DNA from: Thermoplasmata archaeon
GTDB lineage: Archaea > Thermoplasmatota > Thermoplasmata > Thermoplasmatales > Thermoplasmataceae
Assembly: GCA_021827885.1 (NCBI GenBank)
Contig: JAKAUD010000011.1
Coordinates: forward strand, 1-13,038
DNA length: 13,038 nt
Reading direction: 5' to 3'
The position numbers and the translations under genes were made by a program. Under the pieces are notes generated by a model, which saw only the letters and a list, made by a program, of their open reading frames with translations, was not told where the DNA came from and did not search any database. Below, piece after piece: positions 6,845 to 13,038 of this stretch (its first letter is position 1; every line of letters begins with the position of its first letter).

Positions 6845-6878
6845 CAATGTATCGCTTTAACTTATAGGTGATACATTG
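6845..6878. promoter_or_regulatory. Inverted repeat spanning transcription start, RBS and start codon
   Basis: The arms CAATGTATC (6845-6853) and GATACATTG (6870-6878) are exact 9-base reverse complements with a 16-base spacer. The left arm begins immediately after the TATA-like box. The right arm overlaps the last three bases of GGTGAT (6867-6872) and ends with the TTG start codon. As DNA, this is a likely operator for a dimeric regulator. If the RNA started upstream of the left arm it would also hide the ribosome binding site and start codon in a hairpin. Confidence 0.55.
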
Positions 6879-7421
6879 AGGTTTGACATAAATCTTAAAA
6901 GGGAATCTTGGAAGTTGCCTGAAAATTATGTCGCTCTCGGGCCCCAAACACAAAAAGACATTATAAGAAGCTGCGTGATGAGTTATATGGATAATTTTGG
7001 CAAGGCGAGAATAAAAGAAATATCCTCCGCAATCGAAATGCCGGATAACTCCCAAACGCTTCTTAAAAGTCTTAATTACCTTGTCACCACACAGCAGCTA
7101 TACTCTGACGGGAGATGGAGAGACCCTACTTATTATAAGAACGGGAGACTGAGTCATCCGATACTTCAGTCTAATGTGTCCGCCGGGAGGAAGGAATATG
7201 CTATTCGAACTTATTCTGGCGAAACCGGGAAATGGATCACAATTACCGAGTACGAAAGTACACCCACGCACGAAGTTATTCCCAGGTCTGGAATAAGAAT
7301 AGACTTGGGCTATGTAGAAGTCCTTACAAACGAATTAAGCAGGATAAAGAGAGAGTCGGATAACGACCCAAACTTGGTTGAGGCACCAAATTTGAGGAGG
7401 AAGAGAAAGGATGAAATATAA
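6876..7421 (+). CDS. Winged-helix-like protein paired with the second TGT-like gene
   Basis: This 181-residue protein of unrecognised family begins with a TTG codon behind GGTGAT (6867-6872). No ATG in frame precedes residue 35, and residues before it look coding. The N-terminal half (about 22-85) has the helix-helix-helix-hairpin order of a winged helix: TQKDIIRSCVMSYMDNFG, ARIKEISSAI, TLLKSLNYLVTTQQLYSDGRW. The C-terminal half includes a beta-rich segment (REYAIRTYSGETGKWITITEY region, about 105-125) and ends in a basic tail (NLRRKRKDE). Its stop overlaps the next gene's start by 11 bases. The winged-helix plus TGT-like order repeats that seen at 3205-4640. Confidence 0.7.
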   Translation: MRFDINLKRESWKLPENYVALGPQTQKDIIRSCVMSYMDNFGKARIKEISSAIEMPDNSQTLLKSLNYLVTTQQLYSDGRWRDPTYYKNGRLSHPILQSNVSAGRKEYAIRTYSGETGKWITITEYESTPTHEVIPRSGIRIDLGYVEVLTNELSRIKRESDNDPNLVEAPNLRRKRKDEI

Positions 7422-8736
7422 TCGTGAAGTAGACAGGAGGGATACGATTTCAAGATTTGGCACCCTAGAAACCTCCACTGCGAGTTATAGGCTCCCCACG
7501 TGTGCCCCAACACCAAAAAACAGGACAGAAGTCAAAGCCATAGAGCAGTTGCATAACATGGGAGCAAGATACGAGATAATAGTACCTCCCCTAAGCAGAG
7601 TCAGTGAAGTGGCAGATGAATTGTCTGCACTAGCTGGCAATTTGGTAGACAGGTTGTCAATCGGATATAAGAAACCATTAATACTTCCGGACATAGAAAA
7701 TGAAATTTTTTCTTTCAACTGCGAAGCTAGAAAAAAGCTCTTTAAGTGGAATGGCAGGACCAGCTCTTATGAAACCGAGGAGGCGATTAGCGGAATTGTG
7801 AATTCTAATCTGTCTGGCGATAACAGCACTCATCTGGAATGGCGAAAAATGATCCTGAAGTACGGTTACGCCCCTTTACTGAATTTTATGTCCAGGAAAC
7901 TAGCCGGATTAGGGGCAGATGTATTCTTTGTCCCTACGCCAATTGTGAGGGCTGAAAACGAAACTGTCCGACTTGCATTGGACATTGCTAATGCAGAGGT
8001 CCCACTTGCAAAACTTAATCAAAAGTTTACAATGCATGGTGTTCAGTTCCTTCTTTATGGCGAGATTTTCGAGGAGGGCAGTCAGTCCTTGGAATCCAGA
8101 ACGAAACTAATAGAGGGGTTGAGAGGGTGGGCGAAAAAGGATTCGATGAACAGTTTATTCCTCTCATTTAAGGTACATGATCCCAACGGCAAAATATTAA
8201 GAAATCCGAACACTGGACATTCGGCCAGGAAGAATCTAAGTGAATTTATCACAAATCTTCAGGAAGCTGTGGAAGCCTCAGGATCAGTTTTGCTTGGACT
8301 GAATTGGGGGAACTGGTCCCTCGGAATCCTCGACAGTGGAGCTGACATAGTAAGTTTCAAAGTTGATGGAAGGGCAGACATCACTCGAGTCTTCAGTCGG
8401 CGAAAAGGATTTAGGTCAAATAGAAGGGTCCCAGATTTCATGATGCCAAGAGCACTAACAGATGCGCACTATGAAAGACTCAAGACTATCTACGAGGAGA
8501 CAGATGCTTTCCCATGCAGCTATCCTGTCAGACCCGAACCTTACTGGGAGTTTTCTTATGATAGTCAGCATCAATTTGTAGCGATAGAACGGCTGGCAAC
8601 GCAATTCAATCTTTCGGATGAATATAGAAATGCAGGTATTGATATAAGTGTCAACTTCCGGGAGGCTGTGACTTCCCGGGTTAACGACTCAGAGATATCA
8701 CAGGAGCTGCACGATTTGTCTCCCTCTACCTGGTAG
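7411..8736 (+). CDS. Second divergent TGT-fold protein with degraded Zn site (441 aa)
   Basis: The same archaeal TGT plan is visible: SRFGTLE (14-20) followed by LPTCAPTP (28-35), like the TGT 'ARxGxLe...TPaxxPV' opening; FFVPTPIVRAEN (172-183), the counterpart of SLFTPTLQYVTVNE in the gene at 3495; GADIVSFKVDG (310-320) at the late barrel strand; and AFPCSYPVR (366-374) exactly where archaeal TGTs have FPCSCPVC. Here the second and third zinc cysteines are Y371 and R374, so the zinc site is lost. It looks like a non-catalytic or repurposed paralogue, comparable in principle to the catalytic/non-catalytic pairing of eukaryotic QTRT1/QTRT2. The ribosome binding site GAGGAAGAGAAAGG lies inside the preceding gene. 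TGT ancestry is moderately sure; function is unknown. Confidence 0.6.
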   Translation: MKYNREVDRRDTISRFGTLETSTASYRLPTCAPTPKNRTEVKAIEQLHNMGARYEIIVPPLSRVSEVADELSALAGNLVDRLSIGYKKPLILPDIENEIFSFNCEARKKLFKWNGRTSSYETEEAISGIVNSNLSGDNSTHLEWRKMILKYGYAPLLNFMSRKLAGLGADVFFVPTPIVRAENETVRLALDIANAEVPLAKLNQKFTMHGVQFLLYGEIFEEGSQSLESRTKLIEGLRGWAKKDSMNSLFLSFKVHDPNGKILRNPNTGHSARKNLSEFITNLQEAVEASGSVLLGLNWGNWSLGILDSGADIVSFKVDGRADITRVFSRRKGFRSNRRVPDFMMPRALTDAHYERLKTIYEETDAFPCSYPVRPEPYWEFSYDSQHQFVAIERLATQFNLSDEYRNAGIDISVNFREAVTSRVNDSEISQELHDLSPSTW

Positions 8737-8820
8737 TCTTCGAGGCGCGGAATTGGCGACAAGCTTTGCTCTCTGGAAAGTCAAAACGTTTTTGCTCTCC
8801 AAGATTCTTGCTGGTTATCT

Positions 8821-9897
8821 ATGAAACTGCTTGACCTGTTCAGTGGGGCAGGGGGGCTCTCCCTCGGGTTTAAGAATGCTGGCTTCAAGGTGGCCGCCGC
8901 AGTGGATTTTGACTCAGTTTCCCTCGATACTTATGGGTATAATATGCCTGAAACTTTAACTGTTCTGGCAGATCTCTCTTCCCTCGGACCTGGAGAATTC
9001 TCTACGCGTTACGGATTCGACCGGGGGGAGTTCGATGGTATCATTGGGGGTCCGCCTTGCCAAGGATTTTCGCTAGCCGGTCCCAGAAATTTCTACGATA
9101 GAAGAAATACACTGTTTCTCCGTTTCAGGGATTATGTAAATTTTTTTAAGCCCCGTTTCTTCCTTATAGAAAATGTCCCCGGGCTCGCTTCTTTATTTGG
9201 TGGACAAATACTGGACAGGATAAAGAGAGAATTCTACGGTATAGGCTATAATGTCACTTCAAGTATCTTATTGGCTTCTGACTATGGGGTCCCACAGGAC
9301 AGGAAGAGGATCTTCATAATTGGTGCGACGGATTACTCTTTTATTTTCCCGACTCCAGTATACTCATCTATTTCATCAGGTCAGCAGTTGCTCTCAGATG
9401 GCAATAGAAAATTAACTGTCCGGGATGCTATAAGCGATCTTCCTCTACTGGAGAATAGCCTAGGCTCCGAAGAGATGCCGTATCCGTCGCCACCTGAAAC
9501 CGAATACCAGCGATTTATGAGAGTTGATTCGGATTCCATTCACAATCATATAGCATCTAATCATTTCGAAAGAACGAAAGAGATTATTTCAAAAGTCCCT
9601 CCAGGCAATAATTATAAGAGTCTGCCTCAGGAGCTAAGGAATACGAGAAATTATCATGTGGCTTGGACAAGACTAAGCTATGACAGACCGGCTCCTACAA
9701 TTGACACAGGCCACAGGCATCATTTTCATCCGGTAGCAAACAGAGTGCCTACAGTACGAGAATCTGCCCGGCTGCAGTCATTTCCTGACAAATTTGTATT
9801 TTACGGGAGCAAAACATCACAATATGTACAAGTTGGAAACGCTGTTCCTCCTATCCTTGCGTGGGCAATCGCCCAAGTGATAATCAGGGGGTCGTGA
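8821..9897 (+). CDS. C5-cytosine DNA methyltransferase (first)
   Basis: This enzyme transfers methyl from S-adenosylmethionine to carbon 5 of cytosine in a specific DNA site. All main motifs are present in 358 residues: motif I DLFSGAGGLSLGF (5-17); motif IV GGPPCQGFS with the catalytic C80; motif VI ENV (117-119); motif VIII QDRKRIFIIG (159-168); a target-recognition region about 200-290; and motifs IX/X RESARLQSFPDKF and QVGNAVPP (337-344). The length fits the family. The ATG directly before KLLDLFSGAG is the natural start, although no clear ribosome binding site precedes it. The gene opens a restriction-modification cluster with the nuclease, a second methyltransferase and Vsr. The recognition site cannot be read from the sequence. 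Confidence 0.96.
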   Translation: MKLLDLFSGAGGLSLGFKNAGFKVAAAVDFDSVSLDTYGYNMPETLTVLADLSSLGPGEFSTRYGFDRGEFDGIIGGPPCQGFSLAGPRNFYDRRNTLFLRFRDYVNFFKPRFFLIENVPGLASLFGGQILDRIKREFYGIGYNVTSSILLASDYGVPQDRKRIFIIGATDYSFIFPTPVYSSISSGQQLLSDGNRKLTVRDAISDLPLLENSLGSEEMPYPSPPETEYQRFMRVDSDSIHNHIASNHFERTKEIISKVPPGNNYKSLPQELRNTRNYHVAWTRLSYDRPAPTIDTGHRHHFHPVANRVPTVRESARLQSFPDKFVFYGSKTSQYVQVGNAVPPILAWAIAQVIIRGS

Positions 9898-9993
9898 GCT
9901 ACGGCCAAGTATGAAGTTCCTAAGGAGTATTATTACAGGCTTCACCATATAAGGCCGAGATTCAAAGGTAACGTCGAAAGAGTTCTGCTTTAC
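9898..9993 (+). other. Open in-frame segment likely belonging to the nuclease N-terminus
   Basis: The 32 codons between the methyltransferase TGA (9895-9897) and the first ATG of the nuclease contain no stop and encode a plausible protein segment, with KGNVERVLLY continuing as a helix across the ATG. A GTG at 9894 overlaps the TGA (GTGA), the same junction style seen at 3196-3199, but it lies in another frame that ends after six codons. Loss of one base, for example one G at 9903-9904, would join that GTG to the nuclease frame. Either a frameshift (real, programmed or an assembly error) or a non-standard start is implied. Confidence 0.5.
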
Positions 9994-11331
9994 ATGGCAG
10001 ATGCAATATCCAGAATGCCGAAAATGAAGAAATCTGAGTTCGTAAAGCGATTGAATAACGAGATCAGATTCTTCCCAGGTAACGCGACCAAGAAAAATAA
10101 AACAATAAACAACTGGAGAACTGAGATTTCGTCTTTGTTTGCTTTGGTAGGATACGACAGGGATGCTGATGTAATGTATTCGGAAGAACTTGCAAACAAA
10201 CTGGCGTGGAGCCAGGACTTAATGCATTTTTTTAAAGTTTTTCTATTCACTTTCCAGTACCCCGGTGGCCATCTCAAGTCCTACGAAGCCAAGGAGTGCA
10301 TTGGACGTCATATTAGATTCAAGCCGGCCAAGTACTTGCTGGAACTACTGGTCTCAGCTGAAAGGGAAGAAACCAGAGAGTTCATCAACAAAGCAGAGGC
10401 AACCCATTGCATTTTTAACGACCTCAGAGTTACTGCAGAAGGAAGAAGCGTTTCGGATACCCTTAAGATAATTAGAGAAAATCGAACTAATGGACTTTCC
10501 TACGACTGGGCAGGGGACAAGATAAGATATGCCGGCGATATACTCGACTACCTCGTTTATGCAAACTTATTGAAGAGGAACGGACAAAAGTACTATATCA
10601 ACATGGCAGAATCGGAAGCAATTTCTGTCTTCCTCGAAGATACCAGCTGGTTTGGCGGATACGATTTTTTCTACAACCATACTTTTGAATCTCAGGATCT
10701 CACGAACGCCCAGGATGAATGGTTTTCCTATGTAAACAAAACCACAGCCAAGGTTACGTTTGAAACTGACATACTTTCACTGATTGGATTGTCAGCAGCG
10801 GAAATCAAGAAACCAAACCCCGTAGAAGATGCTGAAATTCAGGATCTCCTTGAACAAGTCAAGGTGGCAGGTCAGCCACCTAAGACTAAGGAAATTGGCG
10901 ACAAAGGAGAATCCCTTATATACGGTCATGAATGCATGAGATTGAAGAAAGGGGGGAGAGAGGAACTTGTTGCCTCGGTAATGCCAATCCCCAATCAGTT
11001 TAAGATGGGTTATGATATAAGATCATTCGAACTGGATAAATTGTCCAATCACAGATTAATAGAAGTGAAGACTTCTATAAGCACTGAAAAATTGGATTTC
11101 AATCAGTTTCGTCTAACAGAGAATGAATGGAACGCCGCTCAGTCTTATCTGGATAAGTATTATGTCTATAGACTTGTCATAAATAAAAGTGGTCACAAGC
11201 TCTTTGTGATTAGAAATCCGGTTGAGAAATATAAGAAGGACCTTGTTACAGTGACTCTATCAAACGGAGCTCTAGTCAAGTTCACAGACAGGGCTGGCGA
11301 TTTCGAGGAGCTGCTCTTATGGAAAGAATAA
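9994..11331 (+). CDS. DUF3883-type PD-(D/E)XK restriction endonuclease
   Basis: The C-terminal domain (about 300-420) is a DUF3883/NO VEIN-like nuclease: GDKGES (302-307), GYDI with D341, IEVKTS with E357 and K359, then FRLTENEWNAAQ and YYVYRLV. This is the PD-(D/E)XK core common in restriction enzymes next to C5 methyltransferases. The N-terminal about 290 residues are helical with winged-helix-like stretches, probably for DNA recognition. It lies between two methyltransferases, overlapping the second by 13 bases, which points to the cutting subunit of the R-M system. The N-terminus is uncertain: the same frame is open for 32 codons upstream, back to the first methyltransferase's TGA, and encodes protein-like sequence (YEVPKEYYYRLHHI) that runs into this start, but contains no ATG, GTG or TTG. 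Confidence 0.88.
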   Translation: MADAISRMPKMKKSEFVKRLNNEIRFFPGNATKKNKTINNWRTEISSLFALVGYDRDADVMYSEELANKLAWSQDLMHFFKVFLFTFQYPGGHLKSYEAKECIGRHIRFKPAKYLLELLVSAEREETREFINKAEATHCIFNDLRVTAEGRSVSDTLKIIRENRTNGLSYDWAGDKIRYAGDILDYLVYANLLKRNGQKYYINMAESEAISVFLEDTSWFGGYDFFYNHTFESQDLTNAQDEWFSYVNKTTAKVTFETDILSLIGLSAAEIKKPNPVEDAEIQDLLEQVKVAGQPPKTKEIGDKGESLIYGHECMRLKKGGREELVASVMPIPNQFKMGYDIRSFELDKLSNHRLIEVKTSISTEKLDFNQFRLTENEWNAAQSYLDKYYVYRLVINKSGHKLFVIRNPVEKYKKDLVTVTLSNGALVKFTDRAGDFEELLLWKE

Positions 11332-12326
11332 CTGCGGTTTCTGCCTTTTCTGGTATTGGAGGAATGGACCTTGGGCTCAAGGGAGGTTTTATTTTCCTAG
11401 ATAGGAAGTACGCACGTAGATCTGTGGATATTGTGTATTCAATTGATAACTACAGGGAGGCATGCAATATTTATGAAACCAACTTTAATGAAAGATGCAG
11501 TTGTGCCGATATCAGAGAGGTTCCGTCTTCTAGCATTCCCGATCACGACCTGCTGATTGCAGGATTCCCCTGCCAATCATTTTCCATTGTCGCTCAATAT
11601 CCGCCAAGACTCGGATTTGAATCACGGGAAGGAAAGATATTCTATGAAATCGTAAGGATTCTGAGAGACAAACAACCAAAGGCGTTCATAGTGGAAAACG
11701 TGAAAGGCATAATATCGGCCAACAAAGGAAAAGCCTTCCCACTCATTCTAAAGGAGTTTTCTGATGCAGGCTATACAGTAGGAAGCAAACTGATGAATGC
11801 AGCGGAATGGGGGATTCCACAAAAAAGGGAGAGAGTTTTCATAATAGGAATTAGAAAGGATTTGGGAGTCCAGCCGAGTTTTCCTTCGCCAAAAAAAAGA
11901 ACTCGGCTGGTTCCGCTAAAGAAAGTAATTATGGACCATGAATCTGTTGACAAGAAATACTACTTCAGCAACAGAGCCGTAGAGGGTCTGCTGAAGTCTA
12001 ACCCAAGAATGAATAAAGGGAGAGTCCAGAATGTAGACGAACCATCTTCTACGGTAACTTCCCACCTTGCCAAAGTGAGTCTGAACAGCGTTGATCCCGT
12101 GTTAAAGGTCAACGGTGTTTTCAGGAGATTCACACCCCGAGAGGTAGCTAGGATCCAGTCTTTTCCAGAAAACTTTAAGCTGGTGGGCACCGATTTTCAC
12201 CAGTACAAAGGACTGGGAAATGCGGTTCCCCCGGTTCTGATGTGGCATATAGCGAGAGAAGTTCTCGATATTTTGAAAGGAGAAGCGAGGGATACCCCTG
12301 TTCAATATGCACAAAAGTTACATTAG
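11319..12326 (+). CDS. C5-cytosine DNA methyltransferase (second)
   Basis: This 335-residue enzyme is of the same chemistry but a clearly different subgroup from the first. Motif I is SAFSGIGGMDLG (8-19); motif IV AGFPCQSFS carries the catalytic C85; motif VI is ENV (126-128); motif VIII QKRERVFIIG (168-177). The target-recognition region, about 200-265, includes KGRVQNVDEPSSTVTSHL and KVSLNSVDPVL. Motifs IX/X are FTPREVARIQSFPENF and LGNAVPP (299-305). It overlaps the nuclease end by 13 bases, so the two are probably co-translated. Two C5 methyltransferases with one nuclease suggest an asymmetric site needing one enzyme per strand, or methylation of two positions; this is inferred from family precedent. 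Recognition sequence unknown. Confidence 0.96.
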   Translation: MERITAVSAFSGIGGMDLGLKGGFIFLDRKYARRSVDIVYSIDNYREACNIYETNFNERCSCADIREVPSSSIPDHDLLIAGFPCQSFSIVAQYPPRLGFESREGKIFYEIVRILRDKQPKAFIVENVKGIISANKGKAFPLILKEFSDAGYTVGSKLMNAAEWGIPQKRERVFIIGIRKDLGVQPSFPSPKKRTRLVPLKKVIMDHESVDKKYYFSNRAVEGLLKSNPRMNKGRVQNVDEPSSTVTSHLAKVSLNSVDPVLKVNGVFRRFTPREVARIQSFPENFKLVGTDFHQYKGLGNAVPPVLMWHIAREVLDILKGEARDTPVQYAQKLH

Positions 12327-12363
12327 CTCGACTGAAGATAACTAGTTCAGGTTGAACTTTCAT

Positions 12364-12370
12364 AGGAGGG
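12364..12370 (+). promoter_or_regulatory. Strong ribosome binding site of vsr
   Basis: AGGAGGG lies 9 bases before the ATG at 12380 and supports that start over any internal one. The 53-base gap from the second methyltransferase holds no clear promoter, so vsr is probably co-transcribed. Confidence 0.6.
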
Positions 12371-12379
12371 AAATAATAC

Positions 12380-12805
12380 ATGGCTGACGTTATGACAAAA
12401 AGACAGCGGAGCCTCAATATGGCTCACGTCAGGTCCAAGGATACTAAACTGGAAATGTCGATAAGAAAGAATCTTTGGCAAGCTAATCTCAGAGGCTATC
12501 GGCTTCACTTTAGAATTGAGGGCAAGCCTGATCTAGTTTTTGTAAAGGAGAAAGTGGCTATTTTCATTGACGGCTGTTTCTGGCACGCATGCCCCATATG
12601 TTACAAGGAACCTGAAACTCATAAAGAATATTGGGAGTCCAAAATGAAAAGAAACATCGAAAGGGATCTTGCAGTAAACAAATCTCTTTCAGGTTCCGGC
12701 TGGTCAGTTGTAAGAGTCTGGGAGCATGAAATCAAAGAAAGTCAGAAAGCGGTTATTGAGAGAATCAAGGATGAACTCAAAAGAGAACCGACGGCTAAGA
12801 AATAG
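12380..12805 (+). CDS. vsr: Very short patch repair (Vsr) mismatch endonuclease
   Basis: Vsr nicks DNA at T:G mismatches left by deamination of 5-methylcytosine and thus usually travels with C5 methyltransferases, as it does here. In 141 residues the family marks are clear: SLNMAHVRSKDTKLE near the N-terminus; KPDLVF with D51, the position of the E. coli catalytic Asp; FIDGCFWHACPICY (62-75), which includes H69 and zinc-ligand candidates C66, C71 and C74; YWESKMKRNIERD; and GWSVVRVWEHE (107-117). H116 stands where E. coli Vsr uses a cysteine zinc ligand, as in many non-enterobacterial members. Translation starts at ATG 12380 behind a strong AGGAGGG site (12364-12370). It is the last gene of the R-M cluster. 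Confidence 0.95.
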   Translation: MADVMTKRQRSLNMAHVRSKDTKLEMSIRKNLWQANLRGYRLHFRIEGKPDLVFVKEKVAIFIDGCFWHACPICYKEPETHKEYWESKMKRNIERDLAVNKSLSGSGWSVVRVWEHEIKESQKAVIERIKDELKREPTAKK

Positions 12806-12930
12806 TTTAAATCTCCTCCTTAAGCCCTTGCGTATTTCTCACGAATTCGAGGCCCGACTGGCAAGTCGATCTCTTTAGGCTCCAAAATTATCGAATATTA
12901 TATTTCATTCCTATTTAAGTAGTTAACCGA

Positions 12931-13020
12931 TTTTAAGTGCAGCTTATGTACTTTAGGTGCAAGTTCGACTTCGGGTGCAACATTGATTTTAGGTGCAGAA
13001 TTGATTATAAGTGCAAAGCC
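12931..13020. repeat. Five-copy direct repeat with 18-base period, core GTGCA
   Basis: The core GTGCA starts at 12937, 12957, 12975, 12993 and 13011, so spacings are 20, 18, 18 and 18. Flanks are also alike: a T-rich stretch before the core (ending TTAGG, TCGG or ATAA) and TTGA or TCGA after it. The rest of 12806-13038 shows no gene, only an A/T-rich stretch near 12885-12920. The array could be a set of protein-binding sites (iteron-like) or a remnant of a repetitive coding region, because in one frame (ATG 12946 to TAG 13023) it reads as a hexapeptide repeat F-x-C-x-[FI]-D. It continues to near the window edge. Confidence 0.6.
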
Positions 13021-13038
13021 TAGCCCGATGGCTTAGAT

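Noticed and set aside
8655..8680. Short CCGGGA/TCCCGG hairpin as a terminator
   Set aside because: It lies inside the coding region of the 441-residue protein, is short, and has no T-run.
12854..12867. CGACT-GGCA-AGTCG hairpin after vsr as a terminator
   Set aside because: Only a 5-bp stem, and archaeal termination relies mainly on T-rich runs, which do not follow it.
12931..13023. CRISPR array
   Set aside because: An 18-base period with a 5-base core leaves no room for repeat plus spacer of CRISPR size, and no cas gene is present.
13005..13038. Start of a tRNA gene at the right edge
   Set aside because: The sequence near AGCCTAGCCCGATGGCTTAG lacks the required spacing of U8, D-stem and GG of a tRNA 5' half, and the rest is outside the window.

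Overview
The window reads as a defence or accessory island from an archaeon. The evidence is Shine-Dalgarno sequences of the GGTGAT / GAGGTGA type, TATA boxes about 25-30 bases before starts, heavy use of AGA/AGG and ATA codons, a small AbrB/DUF2080-like protein, and two proteins built on the archaeal tRNA-guanine transglycosylase (TGT) plan. A Thermoplasmatota-like euryarchaeon is possible, but the lineage cannot be fixed from the sequence alone.

Layout. (1) 2-1561 (+): the 3' part of a DUF262/DUF1524 (GmrSD-like) restriction protein, cut by the left window edge. (2) 1569-2603 (-): an IS4/IS5-type DDE transposase with a strong ribosome binding site and a hairpin in its leader. (3) 2781-4640 (+): a tightly overlapping operon that starts at a perfect palindrome. 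It encodes an AbrB/DUF2080-like small protein, an unknown 84-residue protein, a small winged-helix protein and a 381-residue TGT-like protein with an intact Zn site; a 51-residue ORF may follow. (4) 6764-4790 (-): a ubiquitin-like conjugation cassette of a multiubiquitin-type Ubl, an E2-like protein and a fused JAMM protease/E1. (5) 6876-8736 (+): a second winged-helix-like protein with a second, more diverged TGT-like protein (441 residues) that has lost two of three Zn cysteines. This unit is divergent from the Ubl operon, with face-to-face promoters and an inverted repeat over its start. (6) 8821-12805 (+): a restriction-modification cluster of a C5-cytosine methyltransferase, a DUF3883/PD-(D/E)XK nuclease, a second C5-cytosine methyltransferase and a Vsr mismatch endonuclease. 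(7) 12806-13038: non-genic DNA with five copies of an 18-base-period repeat.

How the parts may work together. The R-M cluster is conventional: two C5-methyltransferases protect the site, the DUF3883 protein cuts unmodified DNA, and Vsr repairs T:G mismatches that arise by deamination of 5-methylcytosine. The unusual part is 2781-8736, where a complete Ubl/E2/JAMM-E1 cassette sits between two modules of the same design (winged-helix partner plus TGT-like protein). I know of no described system with this arrangement. A working hypothesis is a composite defence system in which two asymmetric TGT-fold proteins form a complex that recognises or modifies nucleic acid and is controlled by, or conjugated to, the small Ubl. 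The individual folds rest on motifs visible in the sequence; the joint function is inference.
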